From HNR sp040400085 (lineage in GTDB: Bacteria > Actinomycetota > Actinomycetes > Actinomycetales > Microbacteriaceae): 64,000 bases of DNA. The stretch is taken from assembly GCA_040400085.1 (NCBI GenBank), contig JBBAQX010000009.1, positions 1 through 64,000 on the forward strand, written 5' to 3'. Of the stretch, positions 50,993-59,697 are shown piece after piece. Position numbers and translations under genes: made by a program. The stretch's first letter is position 1. The number at the start of each line of letters is the position of its first letter. The notes beneath the pieces were generated by a model, which made no database searches, had not been told where the DNA came from, and worked only from the letters and a program-made list of their open reading frames with translations.

Positions 50993-52585
50993 ATGAGCCT
51001 TATCCGTCTCAACGACGTCACCGTAGCTTACGACGGAAAACCGGTACTCCGTGAGGCCTTCTTCCGCCTCGAAAATGGGGAACGCGTAGGGCTTATTGGC
51101 CGGAACGGCTCAGGTAAATCCACGATCCTCAAGCTCGTGCTCAGCCAGGTCGAGCCCTCGTCCGGCACCGTTGCCCTGGAAAATGGCACACGCATCGGTT
51201 ATTTCTCACAGTTTTCAGAACTCAACGGAGAGTCGACAATTACAGAGGTTCTCAACGAACTCTTTACAGAAGCGCGCGCGGCAGAGTCCGAGCTTGCTGA
51301 GATCGACGTGAGCATAGCTAATGGTCCCTCCGCCGATCAGCTTGACCAGCTCATCCACCGTCAATCGGACCTCTTCGCAATCATGGATCGTCTCGACGGC
51401 TGGGACTACCCGCGCGCGATAGATACCGTACTCACCACCCTCGGTTTCAACGAGGCACACCGGGTATGTCCCATCGACTCGCTCTCGGGCGGTTGGCGCA
51501 ACCGCGCGGCCCTGGCAAAAATCCTTCTCGAACAGCCGGATGTCCTTCTCCTCGACGAACCAACCAACTTTCTCGACGTTCAGGGCGTGGAGTGGTTGGA
51601 ATCGTGGTTCTCCTCGTTCACAGGTGCGGCCATCATTGTTTCCCACGACCGTCAATTTCTGGATGCCGTGGTCACCCGCATCGTCGAGGTCGAGAACTAC
51701 CACCTCCACGAATACCCCGGAAACTTCGCACAGTATGTGGTCGAAAAGCAGTTCCGGCTCAAGACTCTCGAGTCGCAGTTTGCGCACGAGGCCGAGCTGT
51801 TGGCCTTCGAGGCCGAGGGCATCGCTGATCGACGCGAAGCTAAGAAGGCCGCCAGTCGCGGACTCGACAGGAAACTGGCGATGATCAAGAAGTCACGGGC
51901 CCCGCGCCCTGTCGACCGCATCATCACGGACATCTACGGTGGGCTGCACATCAAGGACACCCTCTGCCGTGTGGAGGGGTTAGCCAAAGCCTATGACGAC
52001 CATCAGCTCTTCTCTGGGCTCAGCTTTGAGCTGCGCCGATCAGATCGCCTGGCAGTCATTGGCACAAACGGGAGTGGAAAATCGACCCTGCTCCGCATAC
52101 TCACCGGCACCGAACGCCAAGACTCCGGGACTGTCACCTGGACGAAGGGCTCCGGAGTGGTGTCATATAACCAGGTGCTGGCAGAGCTCGACCCGAACGA
52201 TACCGTCGTTCACGCGGTCAACGCTATGCCGGATTCCCTCGCGCTCACGGCGACCAGAAAATCCGTCGGCCGTTTTCTTGCGATGTTCCAGTTCTCTGAG
52301 GCCGACCTGAAGCAGCGCATCGGCTCTCTCTCGGGGGGCCAGCAGGCGAGGGTCGCGATGTCTATGTGTCTGCTGTCGGGGGCATCCGTATTGGTTCTCG
52401 ATGAGCCGACCAACCACCTCGACCTGTCGAGCACTCAGGTAATGGAACGTGCGCTCGCGCACTTCCCCGGGGCAGTCATCGTCGTCAGCCACGATCGTTT
52501 TTTCACAGACAAAGTTGCGAACCGGCGAATTCTCTTTTCCAGCGCAGCAGAATCGTCAACCGCTGCAGATACGATTCTCCTCTAA
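50993..52585 (+). CDS. ABC-F family ATPase
   Basis: A 530-aa cytosolic protein with two ABC domains and no membrane segments. First: GRNGSGKST, signature LSGGWRNR, LLLDEPTNFLD; second: GTNGSGKST, LSGGQQAR, LVLDEPTNHLD. The inter-domain linker (about 235-310) is basic. ABC-F proteins act on the ribosome, relieving stalling or protecting from antibiotics. Length and linker do not tell a housekeeping factor from a resistance protein. Confidence 0.92.
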   Translation: MSLIRLNDVTVAYDGKPVLREAFFRLENGERVGLIGRNGSGKSTILKLVLSQVEPSSGTVALENGTRIGYFSQFSELNGESTITEVLNELFTEARAAESELAEIDVSIANGPSADQLDQLIHRQSDLFAIMDRLDGWDYPRAIDTVLTTLGFNEAHRVCPIDSLSGGWRNRAALAKILLEQPDVLLLDEPTNFLDVQGVEWLESWFSSFTGAAIIVSHDRQFLDAVVTRIVEVENYHLHEYPGNFAQYVVEKQFRLKTLESQFAHEAELLAFEAEGIADRREAKKAASRGLDRKLAMIKKSRAPRPVDRIITDIYGGLHIKDTLCRVEGLAKAYDDHQLFSGLSFELRRSDRLAVIGTNGSGKSTLLRILTGTERQDSGTVTWTKGSGVVSYNQVLAELDPNDTVVHAVNAMPDSLALTATRKSVGRFLAMFQFSEADLKQRIGSLSGGQQARVAMSMCLLSGASVLVLDEPTNHLDLSSTQVMERALAHFPGAVIVVSHDRFFTDKVANRRILFSSAAESSTAADTILL

Positions 52586-52601
52586 GTCTCAACCTGACCG
52601 G

Positions 52602-53204
52602 TTAGCAGGCCCAGTCGAAAGTATCGGATTCCAGATCGATCTGGCAGGATCCTGAGCCGAAATTTAGGCCGGCTATTTCGTCGATCTCCAGATAGTAGGG
52701 GGTCAGTCCCTCAGGCATCGCCTGAACGGGAAAAGCGGTACCGCCAAGGTTCGATAGGCCCACAACGGCTCGGCCCAATCCTCGTAGTCGAAATTATCGG
52801 TAAACGGCGATTCGTATTCGTCGCCTTCGTCGGGAGTCTCGACAGGTGCCTTACCCGTGTTAGGGTCGTTCCTATCAGCCAGCCACACAGACGTCAACGG
52901 GTAGCTGTAATCCCACGCGTTGAGTCCCTCGCCGGTCGCGTCCCACTCGCCCCCGCGTAGAACGCGATGGCCGGGAAATCTGGCCCTTTACGCTGATAGT
53001 CTCGGGCACCCTGATCGTGAAGATATGAGCCATCGGTAACCTGGTCACGGGACTCAGCGGCCATGCGTTGCCCAGTTGCGGGCCGTCGCTTCCGAGCCTT
53101 CCGACTTTTTCCGCCTCTGGCGCAGAACGCGGGTTTTCGTCCGTACCAGGCTCAGCGTGGAGACGCATCGGATCTTCACCGAATAAGAGCGTAAAAGCTT
53201 TCAC
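52602..53204 (-). pseudogene. Broken gene of unknown family with three frameshifts
   Basis: Starting at GTG 53204 (MKAFTLLFGEDPMRL), coding sense moves to a second frame near 53105 (SYLHDQGARDYQRKGPDFP), to a third near 52940 (EWDATGEGLNAWDYSYPL... DEYESPFTDNFDYEDWAEP) and to a fourth stretch near 52770 (VVGLSNLGGTAFPVQAMP... SGSCQIDLESDTFDWAC) ending at TAA 52604-52602. Each step fits a one-base deletion. The repaired product would be about 200 aa, acidic and aromatic-rich. I do not recognise the family. Confidence 0.65.
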
Positions 53205-53291
53205 CTGGAAACTCTAACAGCCATGCCGTTGTTTCCTGCCCGCCACAGGAACTTGTGAGGTACATTCCGTTCCACCCAAGGAAGTTTTCGG

Positions 53292-53331
53292 TACGTTTTG
53301 TGGGTGCACTGCAGTTTTCACCCACCAAACG
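53292..53331. terminator. Hairpin related to the 50810 terminator
   Basis: CGTTTTGTGGGTG (53294-53306) pairs with CACCCACCAAACG (53319-53331). TACGTTTTGTGGGTGC (53292-53307) is identical to 50816-50831. It lies downstream of the PP2C gene, but no clear T-run follows on the minus strand, so termination is uncertain. Confidence 0.5.
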
Positions 53332-53406
53332 GGCAAAAACTTTTCAAGAGACTGCGTCCGAGCATAGCTACATGAGCCCCGCGCGGTTATATCGTGGGCA
53401 CCACAG

Positions 53407-54231
53407 TTAACCGGGTAAAGCGGTGGCGTAAAGATCGTCGGCAGCATACTCCGCTGATACAACATCAATCACCACGACGGTGACGTTGTCACGACCGCTG
53501 TTGGCAAGAGCCTGCTCAACAAGATCCTTCGCAGCCTGTTCCGGGGTATCCGATGTGCCCAGAAAATGTTCGATGCCGTGGTCGGTGAGTTCTTTCGTGA
53601 GACCGTCAGAACAGATCAGGATCCGCTGCCCTGTGACAAGCGCAAGCTTGATGTAGTCGGGGATCGGCTCTTCGTTGAAACCGACCGCGCGGGTGATGAC
53701 GTTGCTGTGCGGATGCGTTTCTGCTTCGCTGAGGCTAATTGTGCCGGTGTCGATGAGGTGCTGAACAACGGAATGGTCCGTGGTTATCTGGCTGAGCGCC
53801 CCTTCAAAATACTGATACACGCGGGAATCGCCGATATTGAAACAATCCCAGATTAGGGTGTTGTTGTGTGCGGCAAGCGCTATACCGGTGACAGTTGTAC
53901 CCGTACCCAGATCGCTATCGCCCGCGTTAATTTCGATATCTTCAACGGCTTGGATCAGAGCAGAATCAATCTCTTCCCGAGTAGTAACCTGCGATGTTTT
54001 AAGCTGCCCCAGACGCCTCACAACGGCAGCGCTGGCGATATCACCGGCTGAGTGTCCGCCCATACCGTCGGCAACTGCAAAAACAGGCGGCACGATAACG
54101 TAACTATCCTCGTTTACCTCGCGCCGATGCCCAACATCAGTGATCGCGGACCAGGACAGCACTACATGCCCGGGGTTCAGACCTGGAACGTCAATGTTGA
54201 ATCCGGTCTGGCCGTGGCCTACCTCTGTCAT
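53407..54231 (-). CDS. PP2C-type serine/threonine protein phosphatase
   Basis: A 274-aa soluble protein with all PPM motifs: SAITDVGHRREVNEDSY, VADGMGGHSAG, GTGTTVTGIAL, NIGDSRVY, LICSDGLTKELTD and GRDNVTVVVI, which supply the metal-binding Asp residues. The ATG at 54231 is preferred over 54270. Unlike PstP it has no transmembrane tail. It reverses Ser/Thr kinase signalling; no kinase gene is adjacent. Confidence 0.92.
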   Translation of the reverse strand: MTEVGHGQTGFNIDVPGLNPGHVVLSWSAITDVGHRREVNEDSYVIVPPVFAVADGMGGHSAGDIASAAVVRRLGQLKTSQVTTREEIDSALIQAVEDIEINAGDSDLGTGTTVTGIALAAHNNTLIWDCFNIGDSRVYQYFEGALSQITTDHSVVQHLIDTGTISLSEAETHPHSNVITRAVGFNEEPIPDYIKLALVTGQRILICSDGLTKELTDHGIEHFLGTSDTPEQAAKDLVEQALANSGRDNVTVVVIDVVSAEYAADDLYATALPG

Positions 54232-54373
54232 ACGGTTGTCTTTCGCACACAACGAGCCTAGTGCTTCCAAAGAGAAAATATCGCGCTAAGTTTGGGTGTG
54301 TGGATAAGTCGGGATCAGATTTCTTGGCGTAGCAGCAAGTTATCTCTGTGGTTCGATCGAAAAAATCGACGGG

Positions 54374-55132
54374 CTAAAGCGAATCGGTGATGAGTTGCAT
54401 CTTGTTCGGTCCGGTAATGCTGATCTCTAACCCGACCGAGCGAAGCCCATCAACGAGTTCCTCTGGATGCGAATAGGAGTGCCCCAGCTGAGCAATCGAC
54501 CTCACGACCTCCCCCTTACCCTTCTTGTTGAAGTGGTTAAGGGCCCGAAGCGAGCCGTCTTGCGCGCGGGTCATGACCGAGAGAGTGAGCACAGCATCCC
54601 TCATCGAGATCGGCCCAAGGTCCGCATACCCGCCGGAGCGCAAGTCGAGAATTAATCCCCTCATCGCGTTCAACGCCGAAGAAGTTTCGACGTGCCACAG
54701 CTTTTTGAGTGTGTGTCCGCGGCCGAGGACGGCAGAGTTATACGACAATCGGTACGCGGGAATATGATCCTTTGCCGACACGATCCCGAATAAGGCCGAT
54801 TGAATCAGGGTGTGATCGCCCAGGAAACGTCGCTCTCCAGCTGCTAGCTCGGAGTACCCGATGGCGTCATAAAGGACACCGGTGTAACGCTCGATTGCTG
54901 GCATTGTGTCGGAGGTCCGCAGCTCTCGATTCCGCAGAACCTCGCCGGATTGCTTCGGTCCGAGTTTCAGCACCCGCGTAGCTTCTTCGGCATCCTCGGA
55001 CAGCAATTCGACGGCTGCCACGAGGTGTTCACGGATGCTCGTTAACTGCGGAAAGGCGAGCCCACTCAGTGAGAGCGGACCCGCCTTCCCTCCGCTCACC
55101 TTCGTCTCAGAAGGCGGCAGAATGATCTTCAT
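54374..55132 (-). CDS. yaaA: YaaA family peroxide-stress protein
   Basis: A 252-aa cytosolic protein opening MKIILPPSETK, with YTGVLYDAIGYSEL, SALFGIVSAKDHIPAYRL and FNKKGKGEVVR, the conserved YaaA/DUF328 blocks. In E. coli YaaA binds DNA and lowers free iron under peroxide stress. It lies 50 bases after atpC and may be read through from the ATP synthase operon. Confidence 0.88.
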   Translation of the reverse strand: MKIILPPSETKVSGGKAGPLSLSGLAFPQLTSIREHLVAAVELLSEDAEEATRVLKLGPKQSGEVLRNRELRTSDTMPAIERYTGVLYDAIGYSELAAGERRFLGDHTLIQSALFGIVSAKDHIPAYRLSYNSAVLGRGHTLKKLWHVETSSALNAMRGLILDLRSGGYADLGPISMRDAVLTLSVMTRAQDGSLRALNHFNKKGKGEVVRSIAQLGHSYSHPEELVDGLRSVGLEISITGPNKMQLITDSL

Positions 55133-55182
55133 CGGTTATAACAATCGATTCGATAGATGGATACGTGCGGCAGCAAGCCGCG

Positions 55183-55449
55183 TTACGCAACGATGGATGC
55201 GTGGCCAGCTACGACCTGCACGACATTACTATCGACCGAGAGGAAACCGTCCTCGGCATCAACAATAACTTTGCTTCCATCGGTGGTGGTTACACGCACC
55301 TGGCCGCTGGCCAAAATCGCTAGCATTGGTTCGTGACCGGCGAGAATACCGATCTCTCCCTCAACTGTTTTCGCGATGACTTGGGTTGCCTCGCCGGACC
55401 ACACTTCGTGGTCCGCCGCGACAACATTCACCGTAAGAGGCGATGCCAT
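55183..55449 (-). CDS. atpC: ATP synthase epsilon subunit, short form
   Basis: An 88-aa protein starting MASPLTVNVVAADHEVWSGEA. It covers the N-terminal beta-sandwich (GEIGILAGHEPMLAIL) and ends right after it. The C-terminal two-helix inhibitory domain of the 130-aa E. coli type is missing; short forms occur in related actinobacteria. It begins two bases after the atpD stop. Confidence 0.92.
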   Translation of the reverse strand: MASPLTVNVVAADHEVWSGEATQVIAKTVEGEIGILAGHEPMLAILASGQVRVTTTDGSKVIVDAEDGFLSVDSNVVQVVAGHASIVA

Positions 55450-55451
55450 GG

Positions 55452-56930
55452 TTAGCCGTTCTCTTTCTGGATCTGAGCCCACTTCTCTTCGACGTCGCCG
55501 ATTCCACCGACGTTGAAGAACGCTTGCTCTGCCACGTGGTCGAACTCACCCTTTGTGATCGCATCGAACGATTCGATGGTCTCCTTGAGCGGAACGGTCG
55601 AACCCTCAACACCGGTGAACTTCTTCGCCATGTAGGTGTTCTGTGAAAGGAACTGCTCGATGCGGCGTGCGCGCGATACCGTGATCTTGTCCTCTTCAGA
55701 GAGCTCGTCGACACCGAGGATCGCGATGATCTCCTGGAGTTCCTTGTTCTTCTGGAGGATCTGCTTCACAGCGGTGGCAACACGGTAGTGATCCGCGCCT
55801 AGGTAACGGGGGTCCATGATGCGGCTGGTCGAGCTGAGCGGATCGATAGCAGGGTATAGACCCTTCGATGCGATCTCACGAGACAGCTCGGTCGTTGCGT
55901 CAAGGTGGGCAAAGGTGGTTGCAGGTGCCGGGTCGGTGTAGTCATCTGCAGGAACGTAAATTGCCTGCAGCGACGTAATCGAGTGACCACGGGTTGAGGT
56001 GATGCGTTCCTGAAGGATACCCATCTCGTCGGCAAGGTTGGGCTGGTAGCCCACGGCGGAAGGCATACGTCCGAGAAGGGTCGAAACCTCAGAACCGGCC
56101 TGCGTGAAGCGGAAGATGTTGTCGATGAACAACAGAACGTCCTGCTTCTGAACGTCACGGAAGTACTCAGCCATGGTCAGAGCCGAGAGGGCAACGCGAA
56201 GACGCGTTCCGGGCGGCTCATCCATCTGACCGAACACGAGGGCAGTCTTGTCGAAGACGCCTGCTTCTTCCATCTCGTGGATAAGGTCGTTACCCTCACG
56301 GGTACGCTCACCAACACCGGCGAATACCGATACACCACCGTGATCCTGAGCTACACGCTGAATCATTTCCTGGATCAGAACTGTCTTACCGACACCGGCT
56401 CCACCGAATAGACCAATCTTTCCACCCTGAACATAGGGGGTCAGGAGGTCAATCGACTTGATTCCGGTTTCGAAGAGCTGAGTTTTGGACTCGAGCTGGT
56501 CAAAGGCCGGCGGGCGGCGGTGGATCGGCCAGCGCTCGGTGATTTCGATCTTCTCCCCGGGCTCGGCGTTGAGGACCTCTCCGATAACGTTGAAAACTTT
56601 ACCCTTGGTGACGTCTCCAACGGGGACAGAGATGGCCTCGCCTGTGTCGCGAACTTCCTGGCCTCGGACGAGTCCGTCGGTCGGCTTGAGCGCGATGGCG
56701 CGGACGAGGTCGTCACCGAGGTGCTGTGCTACCTCGAGGGTGATCTCGAACGGCTCGGTTCCGTCCTGGAAGTCAACGATCGTCTTGAGAGCGTTGTATA
56801 CCTCCGGGATAGAGTCGTGGGGGAACTCGATGTCAACGACGGGGCCGGTAACGCGGGCAATACGGCCCACAGCCTGCACCGAGGCCTCGGGCGCACCGTT
56901 GGCGGTCGCCTGGTTGGCGGTTGCGGTCAT
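55452..56930 (-). CDS. atpD: ATP synthase beta subunit
   Basis: A 492-aa catalytic subunit. Walker A GGAGVGKTV, catalytic GERTREGNDL, Walker B VLLFIDNIFRFTQAG and the DELSEEDK motif are all present. The N-terminal 20 residues are an Ala/Thr-rich extension common in actinobacteria. Confidence 0.97.
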   Translation of the reverse strand: MTATANQATANGAPEASVQAVGRIARVTGPVVDIEFPHDSIPEVYNALKTIVDFQDGTEPFEITLEVAQHLGDDLVRAIALKPTDGLVRGQEVRDTGEAISVPVGDVTKGKVFNVIGEVLNAEPGEKIEITERWPIHRRPPAFDQLESKTQLFETGIKSIDLLTPYVQGGKIGLFGGAGVGKTVLIQEMIQRVAQDHGGVSVFAGVGERTREGNDLIHEMEEAGVFDKTALVFGQMDEPPGTRLRVALSALTMAEYFRDVQKQDVLLFIDNIFRFTQAGSEVSTLLGRMPSAVGYQPNLADEMGILQERITSTRGHSITSLQAIYVPADDYTDPAPATTFAHLDATTELSREIASKGLYPAIDPLSSTSRIMDPRYLGADHYRVATAVKQILQKNKELQEIIAILGVDELSEEDKITVSRARRIEQFLSQNTYMAKKFTGVEGSTVPLKETIESFDAITKGEFDHVAEQAFFNVGGIGDVEEKWAQIQKENG

Positions 56931-56957
56931 AGTGTCTCTCTCTTCTCGCAGTATCTG

Positions 56958-57857
56958 CTAGTTGGCAAGCGCGTCGGCGCCGCCCACAATTTCTGAAATC
57001 TGTTGGGTAATTTCCGCTTGACGAGCGTTATTCGACAGGCGGGTGTAGTCGCGGATAAGTCCGTCAGCGTTGTCGCTGGCTGACTTCATTGCCTTCTGCG
57101 TTGCAGCATGCTTTGAAGCAGCCGATTGCAGCATGGCGTTGAAGATACGCGAATCGATGTAAACCGGCAAGAGCTTGTTGAGAACAGTCTCAGCATCCGG
57201 TTCAAATTCGTACAGGGGGTTGACCTGAGCGCTTGTGCTTGACTCCTCGGCTGTCCCATCCACTAATTGGAGTGGGAGGATCCGGAGAACCTCTGGCGTT
57301 TGAGTCATCATACTGACAAAACGGTTGTAAACGATATGTATCTCGTCGACGCCGCCCTCTTTTGTGTCACGGGAGAAGGCTTCGATAAGCGCGGCTCCGA
57401 TCTCCTGAGCTGTCGAAAAGAGAGGGTTATCAGTCCCTCCAGTCCACACACGCTCAGCGGAGCGCTGCCTAAAGGTGAAATACCCTTGTGCTTTGCGTCC
57501 AACAAGGTAATACACGACCTCTTTGCCATCTTCACGAAGAAGTTGGCTGAGCTGTTCGGCCTCTCGCAACACGTTTGAGTTGAATGCACCAGCAAGACCT
57601 CGGTCAGACGAGAAGATAAGAACGGCTGCGCGCTCAACCTTTTCGGCCTCCGTTGTCAACATGTGACCAACATTTGAGTGCGAAGCTACGGCAGAAACAG
57701 CGCTTGTGATTGCTCGCGCGTAGGGCGTTGATGCATTAACACGTGCCTGAGCCTTCTGAATACGCGAGGCCGCGATCAGCTCCATCGCACGCGTGATCTT
57801 CTTGGTCGTCTGGGCAGATTTAATTTTCTGCCTGTAGACCCGAAGTTGCGCTCCCAT
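56958..57857 (-). CDS. atpG: ATP synthase gamma subunit
   Basis: A 299-aa rotor shaft protein with MGAQLRVYRQKIKSAQTTKKITRAMELIAASR at the start and DNADGLIRDYTRLSNNARQAEITQQISEIVGGADAL at the end, the two helices of the central coiled coil. An insertion at about 200-215 (EESSTSAQV) is typical of actinobacteria. A stable hairpin precedes it. Confidence 0.96.
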   Translation of the reverse strand: MGAQLRVYRQKIKSAQTTKKITRAMELIAASRIQKAQARVNASTPYARAITSAVSAVASHSNVGHMLTTEAEKVERAAVLIFSSDRGLAGAFNSNVLREAEQLSQLLREDGKEVVYYLVGRKAQGYFTFRQRSAERVWTGGTDNPLFSTAQEIGAALIEAFSRDTKEGGVDEIHIVYNRFVSMMTQTPEVLRILPLQLVDGTAEESSTSAQVNPLYEFEPDAETVLNKLLPVYIDSRIFNAMLQSAASKHAATQKAMKSASDNADGLIRDYTRLSNNARQAEITQQISEIVGGADALAN

Positions 57858-57910
57858 GTCTCTCCTGTGTTCCTAATACTTACGTCTCGTTGATGTGGGG
57901 ATATCGTATG

Positions 57911-57950
57911 GGCTGTGCCGTATTCGCGTCGAACGCAAACCGGCACAGCC
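57911..57950 (-). promoter_or_regulatory. Intra-operon hairpin between atpA and atpG
   Basis: GGCTGTGCCG (57911-57920) and CGGCACAGCC (57941-57950) form a perfect 10-bp stem with a 20-base loop in the 104-base atpA-atpG gap. No T-run follows, so it is more likely an mRNA stability or translation element than a terminator. Confidence 0.65.
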
Positions 57951-57961
57951 TTCATAAGCGA

Positions 57962-59587
57962 CTATCGCTTTTTGACTACGATTTTTTCCTGATTCACTTC
58001 TTCTTCGTTCAGCGGCTCGACCTTTTCAACGAGGGGCTTGCCCTCTGTCGTCGTGAACTCGAGCTTGAACTTGTCGACTGAGCTTCCCAAAGTAGACACG
58101 ATGTCGTCGCTCAGGACGTTTGTTTCACGAAGCTTAGTGAGTACATCGGTATTACGTCCGAGATAGTCAAGCAGCTCGCGCTCAAAACGGAGGATGTCCT
58201 CAACGGGAACCTCATCGAGCTTGCCGTTCGTTCCGGCCCAGATCGATACGACCTGGTCCTCGACGGGGTACGGCGAGTACTGGGGCTGCTTGAGCAGCTC
58301 CGTGAGACGAGCTCCACGGGCAAGCTGGCGACGGCTGGCAGCGTCAAGATCGGATGCGAACATCGCGAAAGCCTCGAGCGACCGGTACTGTGCAAGCTCC
58401 AGCTTCAGCGTTCCCGAAACCTTCTTGATCGACTTGACCTGGGCGTCTCCACCAACACGCGAGACCGAGATACCCACGTCGACAGCGGGGCGCTGGTTAG
58501 CGTTGAATAGATCGGACTGGAGGAAGATCTGACCATCGGTGATCGAGATCACGTTGGTCGGGATGTACGCGGAAACGTCGTTTGCCTTGGTCTCAATGAT
58601 CGGGAGGCCCGTCATCGATCCGGCGCCGAGCTCATCCGAGAGCTTCGCACAACGCTCAAGCAGACGCGAGTGTAGGTAGAAGACGTCACCCGGGTATGCC
58701 TCGCGGCCCGGCGGACGACGAAGAAGAAGCGACACGGCGCGGTAGGCTTCAGCTTGCTTTGACAGGTCATCGAAAATAATCAGAACGTGCTTGCTGTCAT
58801 ACATCCAGTGCTGGCCAATGGCCGAACCGGTGTAAGGCGCGAGGTACTTGAACCCTGCAGGGTCAGACGCAGGAGAGGCCACGATAGTGGTGTACTCCAT
58901 TGCGCCAGCATCCTCAAGCGCTCCCTTTACAGCTGCAATGGTCGAACCCTTCTGACCGATTGCAACGTAGATGCAGCGAACCTGCTTGTTGGTGTCGCCC
59001 GACTCCCAGTTTGCCTTCTGGTTGATGATCGTATCGATCGCGATTGCGGTCTTACCCGTCTGGCGGTCACCGATGATCAGCTGACGCTGTCCGCGACCGA
59101 TCGGGATCATCGCATCGATTGCCTTGATGCCTGTCTGCATCGGCTCGTGAACCGACTTACGGGCCATAACGCCGGGAGCCTGAAGCTCCAGCGCGCGGCG
59201 TCCGCTTGTCGCGATATCGCCGAGTCCGTCAATCGGGTTTCCGAGGGGGTCCACGACGCGGCCGAGGTATCCCTCGCCCACGGGAACGGAGAGAACCTCG
59301 CCGGTGCGGGTTACTTCTTGTCCTTCTTCGATTCCGGTGAATTCACCAAGAATAACTACACCGATTTTGGTCTCGTCAAGGTTCTGAGCGAGTCCGAGGG
59401 TGCCGTCGGCAAAACGAACCAACTCGTTCGCCATGACGCCGGGGAGTCCCTCAACGTGGGCGATGCCGTCAGCGGCGTCGACAACGTACCCGATCTCAGT
59501 CTTCGAGGCCTTGTCGGGCTCATAGGATGCCGCAAAGTCCTTCAGCGCATCGCGGATTTCATCCGGGCTGATCGATAGTTCTGCCAT
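57962..59587 (-). CDS. atpA: ATP synthase alpha subunit
   Basis: A 541-aa noncatalytic nucleotide-binding subunit with Walker A GDRQTGKTA, VYVAIGQKGSTIA-like block, PGREAYPGDVFYLHSRLLERCAKL and ARGARLTELLKQPQYSPYPVEDQV. The C-terminus has a Lys-rich tail (EKIVVKKR). It follows atpH after 95 bases. Confidence 0.97.
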   Translation of the reverse strand: MAELSISPDEIRDALKDFAASYEPDKASKTEIGYVVDAADGIAHVEGLPGVMANELVRFADGTLGLAQNLDETKIGVVILGEFTGIEEGQEVTRTGEVLSVPVGEGYLGRVVDPLGNPIDGLGDIATSGRRALELQAPGVMARKSVHEPMQTGIKAIDAMIPIGRGQRQLIIGDRQTGKTAIAIDTIINQKANWESGDTNKQVRCIYVAIGQKGSTIAAVKGALEDAGAMEYTTIVASPASDPAGFKYLAPYTGSAIGQHWMYDSKHVLIIFDDLSKQAEAYRAVSLLLRRPPGREAYPGDVFYLHSRLLERCAKLSDELGAGSMTGLPIIETKANDVSAYIPTNVISITDGQIFLQSDLFNANQRPAVDVGISVSRVGGDAQVKSIKKVSGTLKLELAQYRSLEAFAMFASDLDAASRRQLARGARLTELLKQPQYSPYPVEDQVVSIWAGTNGKLDEVPVEDILRFERELLDYLGRNTDVLTKLRETNVLSDDIVSTLGSSVDKFKLEFTTTEGKPLVEKVEPLNEEEVNQEKIVVKKR

Positions 59588-59673
59588 TTGGTTTCCTCTT
59601 GTTTGATTCTCAAACCATATCGGTTCGAAAGCCGTGTGATTCGGATGTATAGGTTAGAGCTTACGCGTCAATC

Positions 59674-59697
59674 GCTAGCTGGCTAGCTGGCTAGCTG
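59674..59697. repeat. Three tandem copies of GCTAGCTG across the atpH stop codon
   Basis: GCTAGCTG is repeated at 59674, 59682 and 59690. On the minus strand the repeat encodes the last residues (QLAS) and the TAG stop of atpH. Copy number change by slippage would alter the C-terminus. Confidence 0.85.

Noticed and set aside
53214..53468. Minus-strand 84-aa ORF
   Set aside because: It spans the hairpin and the end of the PP2C gene, has no ribosome site and no family.
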